From Paracoccaceae bacterium (GTDB lineage Bacteria; Pseudomonadota; Alphaproteobacteria; Rhodobacterales; Rhodobacteraceae), in the NCBI GenBank assembly GCA_024642725.1, contig JAHEAO010000029.1, positions 1 through 39,320 on the forward strand: 39,320 bases of DNA, written 5' to 3'. Position numbers and translations under genes: made by a program. The stretch's first letter is position 1. Every line of letters begins with the position of its first letter. Of this stretch, positions 8,812 to 17,163 are shown piece after piece. The notes under the pieces were generated by a model. It did not search any database and was not told the origin of the DNA. It saw only the letters and a program-made list of their open reading frames with translations.

Positions 8812-9828
8812 CTAGCCCCAGCAAAGTTCTGTGCCTTTGGCCGAGTCGATGGATTCGACGCCATCGGCAGGCTGGTCGGTGATCAGAGCCACGCCAGTGT
8901 CAAAGAAGTTCTTGCCTTCGGTGGGTGCCGGCAGCGTGCCGTCTGCCGCGTATTTGGCAATGGCTTCGATGCCAAGCGAGGCCATCAGAAGCGGGTATTG
9001 CTGCGAGGTGGCACCGATCACGCCATCCTTGACATCGGCGACGCCGGGGCAGCCGCCGTCGACCGATACGATCAAGACGCCTTCCTTGCCTGCAGCTTTC
9101 AGCGCTTCATAGGCACCTGCGGCGGACGGTTCGTTGATCGTGTAGACGACGTTGATATCCGGGTCTTTGGCCAGCAGGGATTCCATAGCCGTCAGGCCGC
9201 CTTCTTCGTTGCCCGCAGTGACTTCGTTGCCGACGATACGGGGATCTGTTTCATCGCCCCATTTGTTGATGTCGACTGTGTCGATGCCAAAGCCGGTCAG
9301 GAAGCCCTGATCGCGCAGCACGTCAACGGACGGTTGTGAGATTGCAAGGTCAAGCATCGCGATCTTTGCATTGGCGGCATCTGCGCCCATCTTGGCGGCG
9401 GCCCACTGACCAATCAGAAGCCCGGCCCGGAAATTGTCGGTTGCAAATGTCGCATCCGCAGCGTCAATCGGCTCCAGCGGTGTGTCGAGCGCGATCACCA
9501 GAACGCCTGCATCGCGGGCTGCTGCGACTGAATCGACAATTGCCTTGGTGTCGGAGGCCGTCAGCAGGATGCCTTTCGCGCCGTCGGCAATACAAGCTTC
9601 GATGGCCGCGACCTGGCTTTCGTGGTCGCCGTCGATCTTGCCGGCATAGGATTTCAGCGTAATGCCGAGTTCGGCGGCTTTGGCTTCTGCGCCTTCCTTC
9701 ATCTTGACGAAGAAGGGGTTGGTGTCGGTCTTGGTGATCAGGCATGCAGAGACATCTGCAGCAAAGCTGCTGCCAGCCATTGCGGTCATTGCCAGCGCGG
9801 AAGCGCCGATAAGTGTGTTGATTTTCAA
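8812..9828 (-). CDS. frcB: sugar ABC transporter substrate-binding protein (FrcB type)
   Basis: Periplasmic sugar-binding protein of the peripl_BP type, 338 residues. The start is a TTG, chosen because GGGAGGAAG sits just upstream and the protein then opens with a textbook signal peptide (basic start LKINT, hydrophobic core, cleavage near SSFA-ADV, about residue 23). The frame is open to 9939, but that part has no signal peptide in the right place and crosses the promoter region. Family segments visible: [42 protein letters not shown] and [15 protein letters not shown]. It is first in the importer operon, divergent from the ROK regulator. Fructose as substrate is inference from resemblance to FrcB. 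Confidence 0.92.
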   Translation of the reverse strand: MKINTLIGASALAMTAMAGSSFAADVSACLITKTDTNPFFVKMKEGAEAKAAELGITLKSYAGKIDGDHESQVAAIEACIADGAKGILLTASDTKAIVDSVAAARDAGVLVIALDTPLEPIDAADATFATDNFRAGLLIGQWAAAKMGADAANAKIAMLDLAISQPSVDVLRDQGFLTGFGIDTVDINKWGDETDPRIVGNEVTAGNEEGGLTAMESLLAKDPDINVVYTINEPSAAGAYEALKAAGKEGVLIVSVDGGCPGVADVKDGVIGATSQQYPLLMASLGIEAIAKYAADGTLPAPTEGKNFFDTGVALITDQPADGVESIDSAKGTELCWG

Positions 9829-9931
9829 GGTTCTTCCTCCCGTTAAGAACGCGCCCAATGAAGGGCCAAGGATCGGCGCACAGCGAAAACAGCGCGCTTT
9901 CCTTGGGGCGAGAATTGTTGGATTCGGATCG

Positions 9932-9972
9932 CCTGTCAATAAATAAATCAGAGTGATTTAAGTATTGACAGG
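9932..9972. promoter_or_regulatory. 41-bp palindromic operator with divergent -35 hexamers
   Basis: The outer arms are CCTGTCAATA (9932-9941) and TATTGACAGG (9963-9972); the inner arms are TAAATCA (9944-9950) and TGATTTA (9954-9960), all perfect inverted complements around the central GAG. Each outer arm contains TTGACA pointing outward: 9965-9970 toward the ROK gene and 9939-9934 toward the importer. No good -10 hexamer is evident on either side. The position between a divergent regulator and its likely target operon makes this the probable ROK operator. Confidence 0.75.
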
Positions 9973-10016
9973 TGAACTGGCTTTGATCAGTTTTCAGACA
10001 AAGGGGAGGATATCGG

Positions 10017-11225
10017 TTGAACCAGAGCGCCCAGGGTTCAGAGGTGCCAAAGGAATTGACTTCGGACATCCGGGGGTCAAATCAAAGCGGTATGCGCGCG
10101 CATAACGAGCGGCTGGTGCTGTCGCTGGTGCGCCGCCATGGGGCCTTGGCCAAATCCGAGATTGCACGCATGACGGGGCTGTCGGCACAGACGGTTTCTG
10201 TGATCATGCGGGCGCTGGAAGAAGACGGCCTGCTGGTGCGCGGGGAACCTGTGCGCGGGCGGGTCGGGCAGCCATCGGTTCCGATCAGGCTGGCCCCCGA
10301 TGGCGCCTTCTTTTTCGGGCTGAAGATCGGGCGGCGCAGCGCCGACCTGATCCTGATCGACTTCCTTGGCAACGTGCGGGACCGGGCCAGCATTACCTAT
10401 AAGTATCCGACGCCGGATGCGATGATAAGTTTCGCGACCGCGGCTTTCGCACGCCTGATCGGGGCGATGTCAGAGGCCGATCGGCCGCGCGTGTCAGGGT
10501 TGGGGATCGCGATTCCCTTTCAGCTGTGGGACTGGGCCGGGCCACTTGGGGTTCCCGAGTCCGAAATGGCGACCTGGCGGAACCGCGACATCCGGGCAGA
10601 GCTTGAAGCGTCGCTCCTGCTGCCCGTCTATCTGGAGAATGACGCCTCATCCGCCTGCGGCGCGGAACTGGTCTTTGGAACGCAAGAACACCCTGCTGAT
10701 TTCCTCTATTTCTATGTCGGATACTTCATCGGTGGCGGCCTGGTGCTGAACGGCCGCCTGTTCGCCGGACCGACCGGCAACGCGGGGGCGCTGGGATCTA
10801 TGCCAGTGCCGGTGGGTGGCGGCAGGATCGGCCAGTTGATCGAGGTCGCATCGCTGCAGACTCTTGCGCGGGCACTCCATGCCAAGGGGATCGAGACTGC
10901 CAGCATGTGGGACAAGCCAGAGGGCTGGCCGAACGATGCCGAAACGCTGGCGGGCTGGGTCGATCAGGCGGGATCGGGAATCGCGTATTGCATCGCATCT
11001 GCGACCTGCGTCGCGGATCTTGGCACTGTGCTGATCGACGGCTGGATGCCGCGCCAAACCCGCGACATGCTGATCCAGTCGGCGCGCAGGCATCTGAAGG
11101 CGATCAATCTGTCCGGCATCGCGGTGCCGACGATTGCCGCAGGCACGGTGGGGCCGGACTCGCGCGCGCTCGGCGCCGCCAGCCTGCCGCTTTCAGAACG
11201 CTATCTGACAGACAGCGCTGGCTAG
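10017..11225 (+). CDS. frcR: ROK-family transcriptional repressor (FrcR type)
   Basis: DNA-binding regulator of the ROK family, 402 residues. An N-terminal winged helix-turn-helix lies at about residues 28-80 (LVLSLVRRHGALAKSEIARMTGLSAQTVS), followed by the actin-like sugar-sensing domain with the ROK signature region ENDASSACGAELVFG and YVGYFIGGGLVLNG. The CxCGxxGC zinc motif of glucokinase-type ROK proteins is not apparent. The start is a TTG preceded by AGGGGAGG with 7-nt spacing; an internal ATG at 10092 would cut the extension before the HTH. It is divergent from the sugar importer and most likely represses it through the palindrome at 9932-9972. It ends 9 nt before the convergent enolase-superfamily gene. 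Confidence 0.9.
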   Translation: MNQSAQGSEVPKELTSDIRGSNQSGMRAHNERLVLSLVRRHGALAKSEIARMTGLSAQTVSVIMRALEEDGLLVRGEPVRGRVGQPSVPIRLAPDGAFFFGLKIGRRSADLILIDFLGNVRDRASITYKYPTPDAMISFATAAFARLIGAMSEADRPRVSGLGIAIPFQLWDWAGPLGVPESEMATWRNRDIRAELEASLLLPVYLENDASSACGAELVFGTQEHPADFLYFYVGYFIGGGLVLNGRLFAGPTGNAGALGSMPVPVGGGRIGQLIEVASLQTLARALHAKGIETASMWDKPEGWPNDAETLAGWVDQAGSGIAYCIASATCVADLGTVLIDGWMPRQTRDMLIQSARRHLKAINLSGIAVPTIAAGTVGPDSRALGAASLPLSERYLTDSAG

Positions 11226-11234
11226 GGCGCGGGC

Positions 11235-12476
11235 CTAATCCTCGGTCGGAGCCGGAGCGCCACCCTGAAAATCGTTTCCATTGGCGTAGTCGCACGGTGC
11301 TTCCTGCATCTCCAGATGTAGCCGATCGCCGGTATAGGGATGGGCGCGGGCGACATCCTCGTCGAACTCGATACCGAGGCCGGGTGCGGTCGGGGCGTGG
11401 ATGAAACCGGCTTCCCAGCGGATCGAGTTGCGAATGAGCTTCATGTGGAATGCACCGCCCGTTTCGATGGTCTCCGCGATCAGCAGGTTCGGGATCGAGG
11501 CGCCAAGGTGGATGCTGGCGGCCCATTCGACCGGGCCGCAGTAAAGATGCGGGGCCATCTCGGCGTTGAAGACCTCGGCCAGCGCCGCGATCTTCTTGGC
11601 CTCCCAGATTCCGCCGACACGCCCCAGCGCGGGCTGCAGGATCTTTGCGCCGCCGGTGCGCAGGAGCGTCGCGAATTCGGCTTTCGTGGCCAGTCGTTCG
11701 CCGGTTGCCACGGGAATGCGGACGGCGCGGGCGACCTCGGCGAATTCCAAGAGGTTGTCGGGCGGGATCGGTTCCTCGAACCAGAGCGGCGAATAAGGTT
11801 CCAGCGCCTGACCGAGCCTTATCGCACCGGCCGTGGTGAACTGGCCGTGGGTGCCGAACAGAAGATCGGCCTTGTCGCCGACCGCCTCGCGGATCGCACG
11901 GCAGAACTCGACCGAGCGCGTGATGTCTGACATGGCCGGCTGGTGGCCGCCGCGCAGGGTATAGGGACCGGCGGGGTCGAACTTGACGGCGGTGAAACCC
12001 AGATCGACCATCGCCGAGGCAGCCTTGGCCTGTGCATCGGGATCTGTCCAGAAGGTCGACATCTTCTGACCCGGCTGCGGATAGAGATAGGTATAGGACC
12101 GCAGGCGTTCGTTCATCATGCCGCCCAGCAGCGCCCAGACCGGACGGTCGCGGTCCTTGCCGAGGATGTCCCAGCAGGCCATCTCGAGCCCCGAGAACGC
12201 GCCGATCACGGTCGGGTCCGGGCGCTGGGTGAAGCCCGAGGAATAGGCGCGGCGGAACATCATTTCGATATTCTCGGGGTTCTCGCCTTGCATATGACGG
12301 GCGAAGACGTCCGCGATCACGGCCTTCATCGCCTCGGGACCGACGGTTGAGGCATAACATTCGCCGTAGCCCACGACGCCGGTATCGGTGGTGAGCTTCG
12401 GGAAGATCCAGTAGCGCCCCCCCCAGCCCGGCGCGGGCGGCGCGACGACGAAGATCTCGAGATCCTGGAGTTTCAT
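11235..12476 (-). CDS. mandelate racemase/muconate lactonizing enzyme family protein
   Basis: Enolase-superfamily protein of 413 residues, probably a sugar-acid dehydratase. The N-terminal capping domain is followed by a TIM barrel with the second-strand lysine in VKFDPAG (K165), FEEP (E234/E235) and ATGERLATK (E260), typical metal-site positions. Where most members have an Asp metal ligand at the end of the third strand (DxNG-type), this protein reads LLFGTHGQFT, so the usual Asp appears replaced (G208-T209-H210). I recall close relatives in alphaproteobacteria with the same GTHGQFT motif but no firm substrate. The start is the ATG at 12476; the frame is open to 12695 but overlaps the dehydrogenase gene. 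It is last in an MFS-dehydrogenase-dehydratase unit. Confidence 0.88.
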   Translation of the reverse strand: MKLQDLEIFVVAPPAPGWGGRYWIFPKLTTDTGVVGYGECYASTVGPEAMKAVIADVFARHMQGENPENIEMMFRRAYSSGFTQRPDPTVIGAFSGLEMACWDILGKDRDRPVWALLGGMMNERLRSYTYLYPQPGQKMSTFWTDPDAQAKAASAMVDLGFTAVKFDPAGPYTLRGGHQPAMSDITRSVEFCRAIREAVGDKADLLFGTHGQFTTAGAIRLGQALEPYSPLWFEEPIPPDNLLEFAEVARAVRIPVATGERLATKAEFATLLRTGGAKILQPALGRVGGIWEAKKIAALAEVFNAEMAPHLYCGPVEWAASIHLGASIPNLLIAETIETGGAFHMKLIRNSIRWEAGFIHAPTAPGLGIEFDEDVARAHPYTGDRLHLEMQEAPCDYANGNDFQGGAPAPTED

Positions 12477-12493
12477 GGCCTTGCCTTTCGGTT

Positions 12494-12514
12494 GCCTCCG
12501 GCGGGAGTATTTTC
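12494..12514 (+). repeat. GCCTCCGGCGGGAGTATTTT intergenic element, copy 1
   Basis: GCCTCCGGCGGGAGTATTTT plus a final C, between the enolase-superfamily gene and the dehydrogenase gene. CTCC and GGAG can pair around GGCG and are followed by TATTTT on the plus strand. I recall this string as a frequent intergenic element of Rhodobacterales genomes. A degenerate second copy lies at 12541-12558. Confidence 0.6.
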
Positions 12515-12540
12515 GAACAGGAGGTGCCGGGCGCGTATCC

Positions 12541-12558
12541 GCCTCCGGCGCTATTTTC
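12541..12558 (+). repeat. degenerate second copy of the intergenic element
   Basis: GCCTCCGGCG followed directly by CTATTTTC: the same string as at 12494 with three bases missing in the middle. It is in direct orientation 47 nt away and runs into the stop codon of the dehydrogenase gene (TGA, 12559-12557). Confidence 0.5.
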
Positions 12559-13639
12559 ATAACACGATCACGTTGCGGCGGGCGGCCCCAGAGCGGGTCG
12601 AGGCAATGGCTTCGTTGATCTCTTCCAGTTTCCAGCGGCCCGAAACAAGTTCGTCGAGCTTCAGGCGGCCCTGCTGGTAAAGATCGACCATCCACGGAAT
12701 GTCGCGCGTCAACACGACGTCGCCCATTTTCGATCCTATCAGACCCTGACCGAGGGCGGCGACATTGACAGGTTCGTAGCTGGAAAATTGCCCCGAATGC
12801 GGCATGCCGACCATCACCAAACGCCCGCCGGGGGCCATGTAGCGCAATGCGTCATCGTAGGCGCGGACCGAGCCGACGGTGACAAGCACCGCATCGGCAA
12901 GGCGGCCGGCGAGTTCCTGCACCGCGCGCCATGGTTTTTCCGATCCGGCCAGCACGCCATCGGTGGCGCCGAATTCGCGGGCCGTCGCCAGCTTTTCCTC
13001 GGTCATGTCGATCGCGATGATGCGCGATGCGCCGGCGATGCGGGCGCCTTGAATGGCATTAAGGCCGACACCGCCAGCACCGACGACCACGACGATCTCT
13101 CCGGGGCGGATTTCTGCGGCATTCACGGCGGCGCCGACGCCGGTGATGACACCGCAGGACAGCAGGCTGGCTGCGTCCATCGGCATGTCGGCGGGGATTG
13201 GCGCAAGTTGGCTTTGATCAACGACCACCTTTTCGGCAAAGCCGCCGACGGCCATGCCATGTTCGAGGATGCCGCCATCGGGCATTGTCAGCGGTCCGTG
13301 CGCACGGTCATAGGGCGCCCCGCACAGCACCGGCTTGCCGCTGGCGCAGGGTGTGCAATGGCCGCAGGAGCGGATCAGAGTCGCCAGCACCGGATCGCCG
13401 ACCTTGTAGCGGGTCACCCCGGCACCGACGGCAGACACCTTGCCCGCGGCCTCGTGCCCGTAAACCGCGGGAAGGGTGCCGCCCCAGCCGCCGTCGAGAT
13501 AGGAGATGTCGGAAAAGCAGATCGCGCAGGCGGCAAGATCGACCATGACCTCACCCGGGCCGGGATCCTTGAGCAGGACCTCCTCGACCGATAGCGGTTT
13601 TCCGAATTCGTGGCAGACGGCGGCTTTGATCTTTGGCAT
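12557..13639 (-). CDS. zinc-dependent alcohol dehydrogenase (MDR superfamily)
   Basis: Medium-chain dehydrogenase/reductase of 360 residues that oxidises an alcohol with NAD(P). Catalytic zinc residues are C41 (in CAICFSD), H62/E63 (GHEAAG) and the LLSCGVITGVGA cysteine. The structural zinc lobe has the four cysteines C92, C95, C98 and C106 in SCGHCTPCASGKPVLC. The Rossmann motif is VVVGAGGVGLNA. It resembles the class III/aryl-alcohol dehydrogenase branch, but the substrate is not deducible. The ATG at 13639 follows AGAGGAA on the minus strand. It lies 31 nt after the MFS transporter gene and 80 nt before the enolase-superfamily gene, so the three probably form one catabolic unit. Confidence 0.93.
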   Translation of the reverse strand: MPKIKAAVCHEFGKPLSVEEVLLKDPGPGEVMVDLAACAICFSDISYLDGGWGGTLPAVYGHEAAGKVSAVGAGVTRYKVGDPVLATLIRSCGHCTPCASGKPVLCGAPYDRAHGPLTMPDGGILEHGMAVGGFAEKVVVDQSQLAPIPADMPMDAASLLSCGVITGVGAAVNAAEIRPGEIVVVVGAGGVGLNAIQGARIAGASRIIAIDMTEEKLATAREFGATDGVLAGSEKPWRAVQELAGRLADAVLVTVGSVRAYDDALRYMAPGGRLVMVGMPHSGQFSSYEPVNVAALGQGLIGSKMGDVVLTRDIPWMVDLYQQGRLKLDELVSGRWKLEEINEAIASTRSGAARRNVIVL

Positions 13640-13670
13640 TTCAGTTTCCTCTTTGAGAGCAAGCTAGGGC

Positions 13671-14882
13671 TCAGGCGGGTACTCTGGCACGTGGCCTGAC
13701 GACAAGAATTAGCACACAAACGACCATCAGGAGGGCCGACAGAAGGAACGGCGCCCCGGGCGAATAGATCGCGGCACCTTCGCGGGTGAAAAAGAAGAAA
13801 ACGGCGGTCATCACCATCGGCGAAACTGACATGCCGACGGCGGCGATGGACGAAAGCACGCCCTGCAATTCGCCCTGCTGGTCATCGGGGGTCGCGTTTG
13901 ACAGAATCCCTTGCAGGGCCGGGGCAGCGACGCCAGACAGCGTCAGGATCGGTGTAACGGCGATGGCCCAGAAGCCCGAGGTGACGAAGCCGTAAAAGAC
14001 GAAACCCGCGATATCGAGCGTCAGCCCGTAGATCGTGGTTTTGCGCTCTCCCCAAAGCCGGATGGCTGGGCCGACCAGAAATGCCTGAACCAGCGCCATG
14101 GCGATTCCGTAAAAAGCCAGCGACATGCCGATCCACCACGCATCCCAGCCAAAGCGGGCTTTGCCGTAGAAGGACCAGATCGAAGGATAGGACTGAAAAG
14201 CGACGGTGAAGACGAAGATCACCCAGAGATAGGGCCGCAGCCCCGGCAAGTTGCCTATGGCGCGAAAGGCGGCAAGCGGGTTGGCGCGGCGCCAGCTGAA
14301 GCTGCGGCGCTTTTCCGGCGCAAGCGATTCGGGCAGGACGAAGAAGCCAAAGACCAAATTCGCCCCGGCAATAGCGGCAGCGGCCCAGAAGGGCGCGCGC
14401 AGGTCTATGGTCGACAGAATGCCGCCCAGCAAGGGGCCCAGCACGAATCCGATCCCGAAACCGGCGCCGATCAGGCCAAAGCTCTTCGCTCGTTCTGACG
14501 GCTTTGAAATATCGGCTATATAGGCGGTGGCGGTTGCATAAGTTGCAGCCGTTATACCGGCAACGACGCGGCCGATGACCAGCAGCCAGATTGTCTGGGC
14601 AACCGCCATCACCAGATAGTCGAGCGCCATTATCGCAAGCGCGATCAGCATGATGGGGCGACGGCCATAGCGGTCAGAAACATTGCCGATAACCGGGCCG
14701 AAAAGGAACTGCATCAGCGCAAAGGCCGTCGCCAGAACCCCGCCCCAGAGCGCGGATTCACCAACCGGGCGCCCCGTCACCGTCTCGATCAGGTCGGGCA
14801 GGACCGGGAAGATGATCCCGATCCCGATCGAATCGATCGTGACCGTCAGCAGGATGAAGATCAGGGCGAGCCGGTTCTGCAT
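13671..14882 (-). CDS. MFS transporter, TetA-like
   Basis: Major facilitator with about 12 membrane segments, 403 residues. It closely follows the TetA/TCR-type pattern: N-terminal LIFILLTVTIDSIGIGIIFPVLPDLI, the loop 2-3 motif GNVSDRYGRRPIML, the motif C-like GAGFGIGFVLGPLLGG typical of exporters, and the second-half start LWVIFVFTVAFQSYPSIWSFY. The family mostly exports drugs or metabolites by proton antiport; a tetracycline phenotype should not be assumed. No tetR-like regulator lies beside it. It is first in a minus-strand unit with the alcohol dehydrogenase and the enolase-superfamily protein, which suggests a metabolic role. Confidence 0.9.
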   Translation of the reverse strand: MQNRLALIFILLTVTIDSIGIGIIFPVLPDLIETVTGRPVGESALWGGVLATAFALMQFLFGPVIGNVSDRYGRRPIMLIALAIMALDYLVMAVAQTIWLLVIGRVVAGITAATYATATAYIADISKPSERAKSFGLIGAGFGIGFVLGPLLGGILSTIDLRAPFWAAAAIAGANLVFGFFVLPESLAPEKRRSFSWRRANPLAAFRAIGNLPGLRPYLWVIFVFTVAFQSYPSIWSFYGKARFGWDAWWIGMSLAFYGIAMALVQAFLVGPAIRLWGERKTTIYGLTLDIAGFVFYGFVTSGFWAIAVTPILTLSGVAAPALQGILSNATPDDQQGELQGVLSSIAAVGMSVSPMVMTAVFFFFTREGAAIYSPGAPFLLSALLMVVCVLILVVRPRARVPA

Positions 14883-14952
14883 GGATGTCCGTTCAGGCCG
14901 AAATTGGCGCTGGGCGGCACCCTAGTGCGGCCAGATGACAATGGGAAGAAGG

Positions 14953-14980
14953 CCCGGCGCGGATCCGGGCGGGCGCCGGG
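14953..14980 (-). terminator. possible terminator after the pob-pca operon
   Basis: CCCGGCGC (14953-14960) and GCGCCGGG (14973-14980) pair with a 12-nt loop, 22 nt past the pcaB stop. On the minus strand the stem is followed by CCTTCTTCCC, a weak pyrimidine stretch. It is a plausible end of the pob-pca transcript before the separate MFS unit. Confidence 0.4.
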
Positions 14981-15001
14981 TTTCGGCAAGACCGAGAGGG
15001 C

Positions 15002-16330
15002 TTAGTAGGCCAGCGCAGCTTTCGCGAAGGCGCGGGCGTCTGCGGGGGCGAGGCCAAGCTGGGCTTGCGGGGTGAAAAGCTTTGCTGGCGCGGCTTTTGG
15101 CCATTTTGCGGCGGCGAGGGTGCCAAGCGGCGTGCCCGATGCGCGGACCTCGGCGCAGAGCGCCTTGACTGCGGCCTGTGCCTCGGGGCGGGGCAAGGTT
15201 TGCGCAAGGGCGAAGGAAAGGGCCTCGGCGTAGATAAGGCCGAGACCATCGTCAATATTGCCGGCCATCGCGTCCCGGTTCGGCGTGATGCCAGAGACCA
15301 GTTCCTTGGCGGCGGCCAGTGCCCGGCCCGAGGCCATTGCGATCTGGGGCAGCGATATCCACTCGACCATCCATGCCGCGCCATCGCGTTGCTGGCGATG
15401 CGGCAAGGCCCCCTGAATCGCGCTGTTGAGAGCCACGTTCTGGCGGCCAAGCGCGACGAGCAGCGACGGGGCGACCGGGTTTGATTTCTGAGGCATGGTG
15501 GAAGAACCGCCACCTTGGGCCAGCGAAACCTCGCCAATGCCGGTCTGGGTCATTATAATCAGGTCTTCACCGATCTTGCCAAGGCTTCCGCTGACCAGCG
15601 TCAGCCAGCCCGACAGCTCGGCTATGCCGTCGCGGGTCGAATGCCAGCCGATGCCGGGGTCGGCGAGGTGCAGCGCTTCGGCAAGCGCCGCCCGGATGTC
15701 CGGGCCGGTGTCGCCCATTGCAGAAAGCGTTCCGGCAGCCCCTGAAAGCGAGACCCGCAGCAGGCGGGGGCGAAGTTCCTCAAGCCGGTCGAGATGGCGC
15801 AGAAGCGGCATGCCCCAGGCCGCGACAACCGCGCCAAATGTCGTGGGCGTTGCGACCTGACCGTAGGTACGGCCCGCCATCGGCAAGTCGGCATGCGCTT
15901 CGGCCAGCTTGCCAAGAGTTTCGACCAGCGCCCTCAGCCGGTCCTCATGCAACGCCAGTACCTGCCGCAGCCGCAGGATCAGCCCGGTATCCATGATGTC
16001 CTGCGACGTTGCCCCCCAGTGCAGGTATTGCGCGTGTTCAGGGGCCTTCATCTCGGCGCGGAAGGCCGCGACAAGGGCCGGGACCACGACCGCGTTGCGA
16101 CCGGTTTCGGCGGCAAGGGCTGCCGGGTCGATCTGAATCTCAAGGCTGGCCCGGTGGATCGCGGCGGCGGCAGTTTCGGGAATCAGCCCATGGGCAGCCT
16201 GCGCTTTTGCCAGCGCCCCTTCGACCAGCATCATCGCCCGGATTTCGGCGCTGTCGGTAAAAAGCGCGGCAACCTCGGCATCCTGAAAGAGGTCCCGGTA
16301 AAGAGCGCTGTCGAACGGCGAAGCGGGCAT
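15002..16330 (-). CDS. pcaB: 3-carboxy-cis,cis-muconate cycloisomerase
   Basis: Protocatechuate pathway enzyme converting 3-carboxy-cis,cis-muconate to gamma-carboxymuconolactone. It belongs to the fumarase/aspartase superfamily; 442 residues, the usual length. The superfamily signature GGGSSTMPQKSNPVAP is present, as are the substrate segments LHWGATSQDIMDTG and MAGRTYGQVATPTTFG. The ATG at 16330 shares one base with the TGA of the BKACE gene, which implies coupled translation. Being last in the operon and separated from pcaDCHG by two non-canonical genes is unusual, since pcaB normally follows pcaG directly. Confidence 0.95.
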   Translation of the reverse strand: MPASPFDSALYRDLFQDAEVAALFTDSAEIRAMMLVEGALAKAQAAHGLIPETAAAAIHRASLEIQIDPAALAAETGRNAVVVPALVAAFRAEMKAPEHAQYLHWGATSQDIMDTGLILRLRQVLALHEDRLRALVETLGKLAEAHADLPMAGRTYGQVATPTTFGAVVAAWGMPLLRHLDRLEELRPRLLRVSLSGAAGTLSAMGDTGPDIRAALAEALHLADPGIGWHSTRDGIAELSGWLTLVSGSLGKIGEDLIIMTQTGIGEVSLAQGGGSSTMPQKSNPVAPSLLVALGRQNVALNSAIQGALPHRQQRDGAAWMVEWISLPQIAMASGRALAAAKELVSGITPNRDAMAGNIDDGLGLIYAEALSFALAQTLPRPEAQAAVKALCAEVRASGTPLGTLAAAKWPKAAPAKLFTPQAQLGLAPADARAFAKAALAY

Positions 16331-17163
16331 CAGCCAGCGGGCCTGAGGCCAAGGATGTCGCGCGCCTGCATCCATGTCGCAACCGGGCGGTCGTATTTCG
16401 CGCAGAGATCGGCGGCGCGTTTGACCAAAGCCGCGTTCGACGGCGCCAGTGTGTCGCGGTCAAGGCGCATGTTGTCTTCCAGCCCGGTGCGGGTATGGCC
16501 ACCCGCGGCGATCGACCATTCGTTGACGAGGATTTGCGCCGGTCCGACGCCGGCGCCGCACCATTGCGCGTCCGGCGCGATCCGGTTCACGGTCTTGACG
16601 TAGAAATCGAAGACGTCTTTGTCGGCGGGCATGGCATTTTTCACGTTCATCACGAACTGGATGTAAAGCGGGCCTTTCAATCGGCCATCGTTCTGCATTT
16701 TGACTGCCTGAAATATATGAGACAGATCAAAGGCCTCTATCTCTGGCTTGACGTCATACTTCAACATTTCAGCGGCCAGCCAGTCGACCAGGTCTGGTGG
16801 ATTTTCATAGACCCGGGTGGGAAAATTGTTCGACCCTACAGACAGCGATGCCATGTCGGGGCATAGCGGCAACATCCCGCCGCGCTCCTTGCCCGCACCC
16901 GAACGGCCGCCGGTCGAAAGCTGAACGATCATCCCCGGGCAATGCTTTTCGATGCCCTCCTTCAACGCCGCGAAGCGTTCCGGGTCCGAGGTCGGGGTGC
17001 CGTCGTCAAGACGGACGTGGCAATGGGCGATGCTGGCGCCCGCTTCGAAGGCCGCATGGGTCGATTCGATCTGTTCGGCCACGGTAATCGGCACCGCAGG
17101 GTTGTTTTCCTTGCGGGGGACAGAGCCTGTGATGGCGACACAGATGATGCAGGCATTGGTCAT
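16330..17163 (-). CDS. beta-keto acid cleavage enzyme (BKACE, DUF849)
   Basis: Protein of 277 residues of the BKACE family, whose founder is 3-keto-5-aminohexanoate cleavage enzyme (Kce). The family condenses a beta-keto acid with acetyl-CoA to give acetoacetate and a CoA ester. Zinc ligands of the family are visible: H47 and H49 in AHCHVR and E229 in GLEDN; the substrate region STGGRSG and the QFVMNVKNAMP segment are also present. It is translationally coupled to both neighbours (ATGA with the hydrolase gene, one-base overlap with pcaB), so it belongs to the pca operon. My inference is that it cleaves beta-ketoadipate to acetoacetate and succinyl-CoA, in place of PcaIJ/PcaF, which are not encoded here. 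Specificity is not proven from sequence. Confidence 0.93.
   Translation of the reverse strand: MTNACIICVAITGSVPRKENNPAVPITVAEQIESTHAAFEAGASIAHCHVRLDDGTPTSDPERFAALKEGIEKHCPGMIVQLSTGGRSGAGKERGGMLPLCPDMASLSVGSNNFPTRVYENPPDLVDWLAAEMLKYDVKPEIEAFDLSHIFQAVKMQNDGRLKGPLYIQFVMNVKNAMPADKDVFDFYVKTVNRIAPDAQWCGAGVGPAQILVNEWSIAAGGHTRTGLEDNMRLDRDTLAPSNAALVKRAADLCAKYDRPVATWMQARDILGLRPAG

Noticed and set aside
13671-14882. Calling the MFS gene a tetracycline-resistance determinant
   Set aside because: It has a TetA-like layout, but the group is broad, no tetR is adjacent and the neighbours are metabolic.
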